Positions 54,939 through 64,000 of a DNA stretch of 64,000 nucleotides are shown here, piece after piece. Source of the stretch: Erpobdella octoculata (lineage: Eukaryota; Annelida; Clitellata; Hirudinida; Erpobdellidae); the NCBI GenBank assembly GCA_963978895.1, contig OZ022239.1:15699970-15763969 (forward strand), read 5' to 3'. Made by a program: the position numbers and the translations under genes. Below the pieces are notes generated by a model. That model worked only from the letters and a program-made list of their open reading frames with translations, was not told the origin of the DNA and ran no database searches. Each line of letters starts with the position of its first letter. Position 1 is the first letter of the stretch.

Positions 54939-56275
54939 GCCTTAATTTTCTCACGTTTTCTTGATATGTCAACTTTTTTACATCTCTTCTGTATAAAACT
55001 GGTTTCGCGCCAATGTTAAGAAATCCCCACCGTCGCCTAACCCTGTATGCTGTAGGTACGTTTTGTCTAATAATGTAGTTACTTTTTCAGCAGGAGTTAT
55101 AAGGAAGATGAAAAAACTAGAAGCAGATTTTCCGGGGTAAAATTTAGAAGCAAACTTTTTTAGAGTCAAAAAAATGGAGCAAACTTTTCTAGAAAAAAAA
55201 GTTGAAACAAAATTTTCCAGAGACGAACTTTCTCCGGGACGAAAAACCAGAGAAGAATATAAAACAAAAAGTGGGATAGTCAAACTTTTCGTTTCCTATA
55301 ATAAACACATGGCAAAATAGCATATTAAATCCTGCATGCTTGATTGTATGTTTGGTTGTATCTTGGAAGTAATTATTAACATACTTCCTGTCATCAAATC
55401 AAGCTGAAACTTAGAATATATCGACATGCTCATTATGACAAGGCATTGTATTAAATTTTGAAAAAAAATTAAAATATTGCTTATCAAGCAAGCATGACCG
55501 GCGATTTATCATTGAACATATGTACTTCTTTGTGCTTGAGTTTTAGAATGGAATGTGTGTGATCCTTCTGTCAGAATTGGAGTTGTTTTTCTTATTACAA
55601 TCAAATCACCATCAAGTTGTACCGATATGAATCTTCTCCGCTTCATTATCATAATCTAATTAATTAGTAAACACGCCCGCCACAAGTAAGTCGAAACCCG
55701 ACGTAGGCTTTTAATTTATGTTAATCAACTGTAGTTATTCCGAAACCTTTTTGTCACTCATCATCTATGTGATGGCCGGTAAGATGATAGCTCACTGTTT
55801 CAGGTATGCCTACCTACCTATATTAACCTCTCATAATTTTAATGAGAGACGTGTCTGCATCTAAAAATAGATTCGTTTGGCAACTGAACTCCACCAATCC
55901 TCTCTCCGAGTTTTTCATTTAATGTATTTGAATTGTTTGTTACCTGTAACCTTAAAATAAATAATTTGGATTTCTAAGTTGTGAGAGAAGATATCAGTTG
56001 CAATGATTCATCGCAAAATGCCAAAAATCAGCAATTCACAAATCAAATATTCACTAATCAGCAATTCACTAATTGGTACCTCACCAAACTCAATTCACCA
56101 ATCAATATCGCGACCTAGGTTCTCAACAAAAAGGCATTTTTAATAGAATTTGTCTCCAGTCCATATAGGGATAATAACGACACATTAGGATATCTAAAAG
56201 CATTAGATGATGTGGCTCTAAAGACCTGGGTTGCATAACGAGTCAACAATGTGAGGTCTTTTCTTCATCATAAAG

Positions 56276-56505
56276 GTGGATGTTCCTCAAAAAAGTAGAT
56301 GCTTCTCAAAAGGGTAGATGCTTTTCAAAAGGGTGGATGTTCCTCAAAAGGGTGGATGTTCTTCAAAAAGGTGGATGTTCTTCAAAAAGGTGGATGTTCT
56401 TCAAAAGGGTGGATGTTCCTCAAAAGGGTGGATGTTCCTTAAAAGGGTGGATGTTCTTCAAAAGAATGGACACTCCTCATAAGAGTGGATGTTCCTTAAA
56501 AGACA
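56276..56505. repeat. 19-bp minisatellite, about 12 copies
   Basis: Unit TGGATGTTCTTCAAAAAGG with C/T variants. The 103-codon frame over it (GWMFFKRVDVPQK-like) is an artefact of a 57-base (19-codon) superperiod. Confidence 0.9.
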
Positions 56506-57923
56506 GAAACCTTTCAAAAAGTTTGAAGCGTCTCAAACATTCTCGTTATTCAATTGATAATAAACTATATTTGAAAGAAAAAACAAGATAAAAATATTAA
56601 AAATATGTTTCTATTAGAAGATGTGGCAGGAACGCTTCAATCTAATTAAACGATTTTACATGCTTCCGCGACAACCCAAAGATATCTTATAAAATAGACG
56701 AAATACAAAATAAGTTCTTGTAGTTGTATTTGTTACATAAAAAACTAACAAAAATAAACATAGAAAGAAAATAACAAAAAAAACAGCGTGCAATGTCGCT
56801 CAAAGACAACATGAAATTTATTTCTTCTTTTTTTTTAAAAGTCGAACACGTTTAAGTACTGGTGACACAGTTGTATTTCAACTCTTTCATTTTCTTTCGT
56901 TTACCTCCCTCTCTTTCTGTCTTCTTCTTTCTTTTCTGTCACTAAAGTGATTTAACAAAAGGGTGATAACGATTATGATAATGATGATGGAGGGTAGTGG
57001 TAATGATGATGATGATGATTGGAGAAAGGATAGTATTGGTAGGTTTAATAAACGTATTAGTACCGTAAAAAATGCTAACAAAGCTGTAACAACAATCAAA
57101 TGAATTGCACTGAAGAGGTCACCAGGTGCAGATATCGACAGAAAACTCGAAACTGAAAGTGTTTTATTTGTTTATTTTTTGAATGCAAGAAAATGTTGGT
57201 AGGCAAAATAAAAAAAAATAAATCTATTCATAGAAATTCAATTAAATTTGCAGTCAGAAGTAAATTCCGGATTAAATCCTCTCGCCTTCCATTTTAACTC
57301 GTCCACAGCGTAAAGACCAATTACGATCGACAAATGCATAAAGATATATATATCTATATATATCATTATCATCAAGTATGCTTTTTATAAGTTCGATTTT
57401 AAAATAACAAGGTGTTGTTTACTGTACACTTTTACATGCAGATTGTCTCGTAACATTGAAAAAATAGTTAATTTTTGTACACAAATCTTTGTTTACAATG
57501 GCTATGTTATTTTTTTTTAAACTTGTGAAATATTACTATAAACTACAACAGAACAATTACAATTTGATACAATGACCATTTTTGCACAAATGTTTAATCC
57601 GGCATAAAAACCAAAAAATTAAAAGTATAAAACTTTGGAATCAAAAACGATTTTAATTATACTGATAAATTGCCGTATTTGTTAAACATTGTTATAACCA
57701 CCTCTTAAAACAGGTAACAAAATTTTTGTATTTTACAAACAAACAAAAAAATTTTCTAAATAGCTTTACGTAGTGATAGTCAGTGACCTACTTATTCTAC
57801 TTCTTCACCAGCTGATCGTTTGACCTGCAGTTCATTCACCAACATTTTGACTTATCCGTTCACCCGGTGACTTAATCGCTGACGAACCGGCCATCATAAT
57901 TGGTCAGAAAACACAGACCTTCT

Positions 57924-58309
57924 TCACGACTCAGAGTCTATCGAACACGGCGCTACTTCTTTTGCGCAATTTTCTCTTTTTGTCATGATGTCGTAATTGT
58001 CGTCATTGGTGTCATCGTCATTCTCGATGAGACTGTTGTCTGAGTTGTTGCAGGAACTGGACGAAAAGCGTCTCTCATTGGTCGAAGATGGGTGACCAAA
58101 AAAGCTTAATGGTCGATAGAATGTTGATGCACTAGATTCCGATTGGCGGGGGTTTTTCGACAGGCCGTTGCTGTTTAGAGATCTGCCAAGCTGCTGCTGT
58201 TGTTGATGCTGCTGAGATTTGGGAGAAGGGCTGTGATGGGGCTGTGGAAATATTGGCGATGATTGGTTGACGCGCGAAGGGTGGACATCCATATATTGAG
58301 TGCGCCCAG
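57924..58309 (-). CDS. SoxD: SoxD last exon
   Basis: The acceptor is ATCTCATTCAG, and it is open to TGA at 57924. It encodes [14 protein letters not shown], an S/P/Q-rich stretch with a short poly-Q, then an acidic D/N/E segment and a CSIDSES end. A C-terminal acidic tail is usual in SoxD proteins. Confidence 0.85.
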
Positions 58310-61300
58310 CTGAATGAGATAAAAACGGTACGGAATATTTATTTGAACACTTATTACATCTAATATTTCTAGTAATTTTATAATTTATTGTTATTCAACA
58401 ACTTAGTTTCTCTTTTTCTTCTAACTTAATATAAAGCCAACTCACCACTAATGAGCCCTTCATTGAAAATATTGCCTGCGTCAGCAGCGCCATTGTGGTA
58501 CCACAAATGTCTGACGTCCTGCCGTCTGCTCTTCATCAGCTGCTTGTATTCGGAGACGCGAAGTTTTTTGCCGTCAACAATACAAGTCCTTTTTGGTCGA
58601 GGTCTGCATTGATAATGTAACGATGTGGGTGGTTCGCTTAACCAGAATGGCAAAGATTTAAGTGGAACACATTTCTTAAAAATGCCATTTGTAAATATTT
58701 AACTAACCTGTATCTATAATCGGGATGTCTTTCCATGTGTAGCTTGCTGAGTCTCGATTGTTCCTCGTAGTACGGCTGCTTGTCGGCATTGCTCATGGCT
58801 TTCCATTTCGAGCCTGAAAAAGTAGCGAAGAAATGCAATTGAGTTATTGTTGATCTTGATATAATATAAATAGTTATAACAAGTTGTGAACGTTTAATTA
58901 TGACTGTTATTGTTAAAATCTGCTTAAAAATCGAAAAAAGTTGGTCAAATTTAGAGAATAATAATAATAATAGTAAATCATGTTATTAATAACATAATTT
59001 CAATAATACAGCTTTCCTACGACGAAAAATTATTAAAAAACCAAACCCAATATTTTGCTAATGCTTGAGTTATGCATGTCTGGGCAGGCCTTCAATATCT
59101 TTCGTCTTTCTTCTCTGGCCCACACCATGAAGGCGTTCATGGGACGCTTAACGTGCGGTTTACTGGCCTCTTCTCTCGACTTCAATGGTCTCACAATTTT
59201 CGGTCCAAAAATTTTCGTAGCTGTCACGTTTAAGAAAGGAAAACATATAAGCAATGTCATGTTATTTGTTTAGATAAATTACATTATTTCAGAAATGAAT
59301 TCTTTTATTTTTTTGGAGTAAACATTGCAAATCTATTTTTTTATATTAAAAACTGATATCAAATTTATTCATACCGTGCTGGTGTCCAAATTCGCTTTCT
59401 TTCTTGCCTCCAAATCCTTGGAAACAAAAAATTTGTTTAAACAAATTTGCAACAACAAAAATAATTTCAAAAAACAACAGCTAGACAGAATAAAACAGTT
59501 AATTAACTTTTTCAAAGATTGACATATCTAATAAAAAACATATACTCGACTCAGCGACACGAACCTTCAACGGTAGCCGACGAATGAGGTACCGAAGGGT
59601 TTCCGGTTATGCCCGGCCTAGATGACATCGAGGGATGGTGAAGATTTCTTGGAGATTGTGCCTGACGCTGTTGATAATGGGGTACGCTTAAAGACGAGAG
59701 GTTCGGCCCCAGCAGACCTGACGGTGGTGAAAAATGTGGCAACATATGGTAGGGAAAGCCCGGTAGCCCGAAGTAGGGTAGTCCAATTGGAAACGCGTGA
59801 GGATTGAAAAGGTTGCGCGCCATCATTGCCTGGAAAAATTTTTCCTGTTGCGCAGAATAATATAAATATTTATTTCAATGTTATTTATTAATTAAATGAA
59901 ACTGTTAGTCAAAACATGACTTTTAACTTAAAGTCATCAAACGGAATCTTCTTTTGAAAGGTTTTTGTAATTAACTTGATGCGCCATCATTTATCAACAA
60001 CCAATCAAACAAAGAATATTACAAGTCATTACATCACTACAGACCATACATAGTTTGACGCGCACGGTGATCGTACATCAACAAAGTTGTAAAGATTTAC
60101 TACACAATCACATTCACAGATGTAAATAAAATTTATCTAAACGAAGCTCGTTAAACTTTTTATTATCTGGAGATCGACTAGAAAATATAAAACGATTGTG
60201 GAGTGTATTGTATACCTTGTCCAGAGCCATGTGAGGGAAGATCATCTGGTGGTTGTGAGGAAAAGCTTCATTGGCGTTGTTCGTGTTGTTGGTGGTGTTC
60301 GGACTTTTGTTGGTGACAGATCGGTTGTCGTCTTTTGGGGAAAAACTACCGCGATGATGATGATGATGATTATGCTGGTGATGAATATTGTTGTTTTCGA
60401 TGTTAATGTTGTTGTTGTTGACTAGTTTTTGCTGTTGTTGTTGTTGTTGAAGTTGTTCGTGTTGGTGTTGCTGGTAACGATAACAAAACTCTAGGTAGCT
60501 GGATCGAGTTGGAAATGGAAAACAGTTTCTGGAGTCTTCTTCTTTTTCGGCTACTGGAGAAGATTTGTTCTCAGCGGGACTGACGCTTTCCTTTCTTTCC
60601 TCAGGTTCTCCGTGATAGTCTCCTCCTCTGTCTCGTACTTTCAAATATCTTGGTCTCTCGTCCATCCTGTTCTCTTCGCGCTCTTCACAACAATTATCAG
60701 GGCTGGGATTTTGACTTGTTCTTCCCTGATACTTGAATGATGGGCTTATTCCGCTGGTTGAGTGTGATTTCAATTTTAAATCTGTTTCGGAAATTTTGCG
60801 AGGAATGTTCTTTCCTTTAGAAAAACTGCCTGAAGATAATTTTTGGTCACAACCATCGTCGAGGCTAGCGAATTTAGAATCAACATTTTTGAAGCAAGAC
60901 TGTTTTAAGCCGACTCCAGAGTGCAAAAGTTTTGGCTTAGTGAGATTCAAGGGAGAATCGGCGGCTGCTTTAGCTAGCTTTTTAGCGCTGTTTCTCTGAT
61001 GTTTAGTCTCAGAGTCAGAATTGCTGTCAGATATGTTTGACATGATCGAATTTCTACGTCGCTTGTGAGCATTTCCAGATGATGTTTCATTACTCATTTG
61101 CTGCTCCAGAAGATCTCTGGTTTTGACTTTCAGGTAGTTGGCGGTTGAGATCTTGTTCCAGAGAGGCGTACGACGCTTCATGTCCACATCGTCACCGACT
61201 GCATCGTCATCATTATCATCGCCAATTCCACCGTCCTGAGGATTTTCAACCATTTTGTCAGCCCCGTCATCGACAATACGCAAGCGACCTTGATCACTCG

Positions 61301-61375
61301 GTCGAATGTCGTCTGAGGTTTTCCCTTCTTCGATAATTATCTTTTTCACAAGCTTTTCTCTTCTCACTGCGATTG
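57924..61375 (-). CDS. SoxD: SoxD transcription factor (Sox5/6/13 group), seven 3' exons
   Basis: Minus-strand join, in transcript order: 61375-60216, 59844-59565, 59416-59375, 59220-59047, 58813-58708, 58603-58446, 58309-57924. All have AG/GT boundaries and consistent phase, giving 767 visible residues plus stop; the 5' end is missing. The HMG box starts [19 protein letters not shown] and continues through [25 protein letters not shown] and [18 protein letters not shown]. The [15 protein letters not shown] and KRTC-VDGKKL-EYK signatures are specific to SoxD among Sox groups. SoxD proteins are nuclear HMG-box regulators without their own activation domain that dimerise through a coiled coil and act in neural and mesodermal development. 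The visible N-terminal half is Q/N/H-rich and acidic; I see no clear leucine zipper in it, so that may be upstream or poorly conserved. Confidence 0.92.
58446..58603 (-). CDS. SoxD: SoxD exon, end of HMG box and SoxD signature
   Basis: The acceptor is TATCAATGCAG and the donor AGTG/GTGAGT. It encodes [34 protein letters not shown], the SoxD extension directly after the HMG box, then [10 protein letters not shown]. Confidence 0.92.
58708..58813 (-). CDS. SoxD: SoxD HMG-box exon 2
   Basis: The acceptor is CTTTTTCAG and the donor ACAG/GTTAGT. It encodes [38 protein letters not shown] helices 2 and 3. Confidence 0.92.
59047..59220 (-). CDS. SoxD: SoxD HMG-box exon 1
   Basis: The acceptor is AACGTGACAG and the donor TTGG/GTTTGG. 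It encodes [36 protein letters not shown] and [21 protein letters not shown]-contacting helix 1 and the start of helix 2. The intron after ILG splits the HMG box. Confidence 0.92.
59375..59416 (-). CDS. SoxD: SoxD 42-nt microexon
   Basis: The acceptor has a good polypyrimidine tract (TTTTTTGTTTCCAAG) and the donor is CACG/GTATGA. It encodes [14 protein letters not shown]. Phase is 1 in and 1 out, so including or skipping it keeps the reading frame, which is typical of an alternatively spliced cassette just before the HMG box. Confidence 0.6.
59565..59844 (-). CDS. SoxD: SoxD exon, proline-rich linker
   Basis: The acceptor is TGCGCAACAG and the donor GAAG/GTTCGT. It encodes [18 protein letters not shown], a G/P/F-rich stretch ([18 protein letters not shown]), then Q/S/P-rich sequence. 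It leaves in phase 1. Confidence 0.85.
60216..61375 (-). CDS. SoxD: SoxD large internal exon (low-complexity region)
   Basis: The acceptor on the minus strand is TTTAATTACAG (61380-61376) and the donor GACAAG/GTATAC (60215-60214). It encodes 386 codons: a DPLL-like acidic patch, a basic KRRRN motif that may be a nuclear localisation signal, [11 protein letters not shown], then poly-Q and N/H-rich runs. SPLNLTKPK resembles the PLNLT (CtBP-type) motif common in SoxD and other repressors. It enters in phase 1, so at least one upstream coding exon exists. Confidence 0.85.
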
Positions 61376-61734
61376 CTGTAATTAAACAAATATTTATATA
61401 TTCATGTAAAATAATATTCATATATTAAATATTACATTTAACGCCTAAAAACGATAAAAAAAAGGTTAAATATTAACGTCACGATTAAATTGTCTCTATT
61501 TTAGATGAAAGGAACGGAGATTGAGACCTTACAAATCCGTCATCGGAAATTAATCTCAATCCATCATATCCTCCTTTTTATTTTGGTTTTTAGATTATTT
61601 TCATACAAACATTTTTTGGTACATAAAAATTATTACAAATATTAAATATTTAGCCTTCCAACTGATTTGAAACAACGAATTTTGTATTTCGTATATATTA
61701 TTTATTACAAAAGCTCACATTCTCTCTATTTTCC

Positions 61735-61970
61735 TGCCTCTTCCACATCCACCTTCTCCCACACCCATCCTCTCCAACACCCATCCTTTTCCACACCAAC
61801 CTTCTCTCGCACCCACACCCACACTCGCCCTCTCCCACACCCACACCCACCCTCCTCCACACCCACACCCACCCTGTCCCACACTAACACCCACCATGTC
61901 CCACACCAACACCCACCATGTCCCACACCCGTCCTCTCCCACAACCGTCCTCTCTCGCCCCCATCAATTT
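61735..61970. repeat. C-rich pyrimidine minisatellite (CCCACACCCACC)
   Basis: Imperfect TCTCCCACACCCAC repeats upstream of the large SoxD exon. Confidence 0.85.
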
Positions 61971-62154
61971 CATCGTTCTACCCTCATAAGATCTCTCATA
62001 TTACGACTGAGAAGGTATCAAATGGTGCTGGCTTAGTGATGTTTGCATTTATAAAGATATTTCGAGATAACGAGATGCGATTAAAATCCTTTGCGAGGCG
62101 TCTGCCGCCCCCGACAGGTGGCGCGAAAAAATAGAAGAAGATGATTGTAATTTG

Positions 62155-62362
62155 TGCTGTTGTTGTTGCAAGATGTTGCGTAGTTGTTGGATAGTTGTTG
62201 CATGGTGTTGCATTGTTGTTGCATAGTTGTTGCATAGTTGTTGCGTAGTTGTTGCGTAGTTGTTGCATGATGCTGCGCTATTCCATGGTGTTGCATAGTT
62301 GTTGCATAGTTGATGCATGGTGTTGCAAGTTGTTGCATAGTTGTTGCGTGATTGTTGTAATA
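62155..62362. repeat. 11-bp minisatellite (TAGTTGTTGCA)
   Basis: About 15 imperfect copies of TAGTTGTTGCA/G; the NNYATTMQQL-type minus-strand frames are artefacts. It lies in the likely 5' intron of SoxD. Confidence 0.85.
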
Positions 62363-62383
62363 GTGACAAGCTCTGTTGTCATC

Positions 62384-62543
62384 TTACTCAAGAACTCCAC
62401 CATCAACATCATCACCATCTTCAAATACCTCACTTTTGTCGCCGTCATCATTATCACTAGCCCAATCGTCATCATTATCTTGGGAAAGATTTAAATCGCC
62501 TGGCACGAACACTTGAGCAAACGCCTGTGAATGAATCTCTTGT
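62384..62543 (-). CDS. Possible upstream SoxD coding exon
   Basis: Minus-strand open stretch beginning at an ATG near 62543 and encoding MTKQEIHSQAFAQVFVPGD, then DLNLSQDNDDDW and an acidic run. It ends at a good donor context (TTGA/GTAAGA). It lies 1 kb upstream of the phase-1 acceptor of the large SoxD exon. That donor is phase 2, so another small exon or a different donor would be required. The call is speculative. Confidence 0.25.
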
Positions 62544-62620
62544 TTCGTCATCTTCCTTTGCACATTCACACATACGCACTCGCATCTGACGTCATAAACA
62601 CACAAACTTGAAACACACAT

Positions 62621-64000
62621 CGAACATTCTCTGTATCATCACGTTCTTGATGTTCAGGTTTTTAAAGGACTTGTATCTAAATTAATATCTAATAATTGTT
62701 GCTATTTGTCTCTAAACTAAAATGATCATTATCATCACCAACAACAACAAACAACAGCAACAATGAACACAGCCTCATGTAAAGTTTACAACTCTTTTTT
62801 TAACTTTTTCCAACTTCCCTCTCACTTGGCATTCACATTCGACGCACAACCTGTTGGAAGCACCGCACCGTTTCGAAGCGTTTCTTACGTGTCTTGCGTA
62901 TTGTACGGATTGTAAGTATTGTACGGAACACATGACGTGCGAGTGCGTCTGCGTATTTACGCGAGATCGTTCGACGCGAACACATATCATTACAAAGCAA
63001 AGTTGAACGAACAATTCATACCCGGTCCTGCCATTTAAACGGCCATAATGCCTCCTTGATCCCTCGTCTAAGTGTTGACAAGACTAGGAGCAAATTAGAT
63101 CGCCTGTCAACTTATACCAGCCCCCTGCAAAGACGGAGATGCGGCTGCCACAGGCTTCTGTTTTGTCTTTGGTCTGTGCGTGTGTATGTACGTGTGTGAA
63201 TACCTTCTCCGTATGTATATGCTTGAGTAAATACTCTCTCCGTATGTATGTGTGTGTGTGTGAATACTTTTTGTGTCTGTGCGTCTGTATTTATTTATTG
63301 GTTTGGTTGGTTGGTTTTGTTAGCACGCGTAAGATTGTAATTATTTGTCAATTCATGTTTGTTTATCTTATTTTTTCTTGGCCATTTGAGATACAACATC
63401 TCAAAATCATTTTATTTTGTTTTACTACTGGAATCTTTTAGCCCCTCTCTCTCTCTCTTTCTTTCTTTCTTTCTCTCTCTCTCTCTTTCTCTTTCTCTCA
63501 CTCAAATTTTCATTCATTTTTAATACGACGTTCCATTAAAATCATTCTAATCTCAGAATTATCACCGACAAACACACATAATGAAAGTGTGAAATACAGA
63601 ATGAGAGAAAGGGGAAGATATAGAGCAAAAAGAGAAAGAGAGTGAGAGATAGAGATAGAGATAGAAAAAAAAGAGAAATGGAGAGAAAGAGAGAGAGCCA
63701 CACAGAGCCGGAGACGACTTAGATGTAAATTTCTTTTGATGTCTTTCTTGAACAAAACCTTCTTTCAACGTGAAGGCGGGAATAATGTGCATTCCATTAA
63801 ATACGACGATTCAGTACAAATTGTCCGCGATGTCCAGCATTGATGGGAGAAAAGGAAGAGATGAAGGAGGAAAGAGAAAAAGAAAAAAGAAAGAAGGAAA
63901 AAGAGAAGAAGCTGAGTCTTTCCAAGGAGATGAAAGTGGTGGATGTTGTGGTGATGGTGTTAATGGTGGTCGTGTTGATGAGTGATAACAGAAAGACAGC
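62621..64000. other. Right edge: low-complexity DNA upstream of SoxD
   Basis: CT-rich (63,440-63,500) and GA-rich (63,600-63,700, 63,845-63,915) tracts and GTGTGT runs. No additional coding exon was confidently seen; SoxD 5' exons or its promoter may be here or beyond the edge. Confidence 0.45.

Larger units (their letters stand above)
52699..57923. other. Intergenic region between convergent genes
   Basis: Contains the minisatellites at 54812 and 56276, an isolated hAT-like end (CCAGTGACCCCCAATC, 53991) and an 85-codon + frame (53055-53312, SLVDNLNELFKKLDNKFG) of unknown nature. SoxD 3' UTR should occupy the right part. Confidence 0.5.

Noticed and set aside
56280..56591. 103-codon frame with repeated GWMFFKRVD-like units
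   Set aside because: 19-bp minisatellite gives a 19-codon superperiod; no independent evidence of coding.
61667..62134. 155-codon plus-strand frame rich in HPHP/HTHT
   Set aside because: It lies on the C-rich minisatellite upstream of SoxD; composition follows the repeat.

Overview
The window is animal nuclear DNA, roughly 65% A+T: spliced genes with long introns, GT/AG junctions, very dense simple repeats and many nested transposable elements. There are no prokaryotic operons or rRNA. The gene content (SoxD; a receptor with four GDNF-receptor domains) and the elements (BEL/Pao LTR retrotransposon, Penelope-like hammerhead ribozymes, Helitron and hAT miniature elements, CR1/L2-like LINEs, tRNA-headed SINEs) suit an invertebrate bilaterian. 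A spiralian such as a mollusc is my best guess, but it is weakly supported.

Layout. About 1-10.1 kb is intergenic: minisatellites, microsatellites, a Penelope-like fragment with a hammerhead ribozyme and a Helitron. From 10,179 to 52,698 on the + strand lies one gene, spread over 13 phase-compatible exons totalling 2,070 nt (690 codons with stop). It encodes a GDNF-family-receptor-alpha-like (GFR-alpha/GFRAL/Gfrl) protein with four cysteine-rich GDNF domains and an unrecognised C-terminal tail. Short-ORF scans miss it because its exons are 62-274 nt and sit among huge repeat-filled introns. Those introns hold nearly all the mobile DNA: GAT/ATC, GA and (TA)n arrays, hAT-type MITEs, LINE fragments, a long inverted repeat around a LINE ORF1/endonuclease segment (29.0-31.6 kb), a perfect ~900-bp GAGT array (33.65-34.55 kb), a RT-bearing LINE relic (37.8-39.1 kb), a palindromic tRNA-headed SINE locus (39.3-39.8 kb), a BEL/Pao retrotransposon (43,296-48,655), Helitrons and a second SINE.

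From 52.7 to 57.9 kb is an intergenic gap with minisatellites. From 57,924 to 61,375 on the - strand, converging on the receptor gene, are seven exons of SoxD (Sox5/6/13 group). They include the HMG box split by two introns and a 42-nt phase-neutral microexon. The 5' end of SoxD lies further right (a candidate coding exon is at 62.4-62.6 kb) or beyond the window.

The most unusual items are: (1) a recently inserted BEL/Pao element, with 176-bp LTRs differing at one base, in which reverse transcriptase, RNase H and most of integrase are replaced by about 520 in-frame codons of unrecognised sequence; (2) three hammerhead-ribozyme cores, one with essentially perfect stems, each about 130-155 bp upstream of a (TA)n tract; (3) the four-domain GFR-alpha-like gene itself; (4) large palindromic arrangements at 29-31.6 kb and 39.3-39.55 kb. 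All exon boundaries and family calls come from reading the sequence by eye; no search was run.
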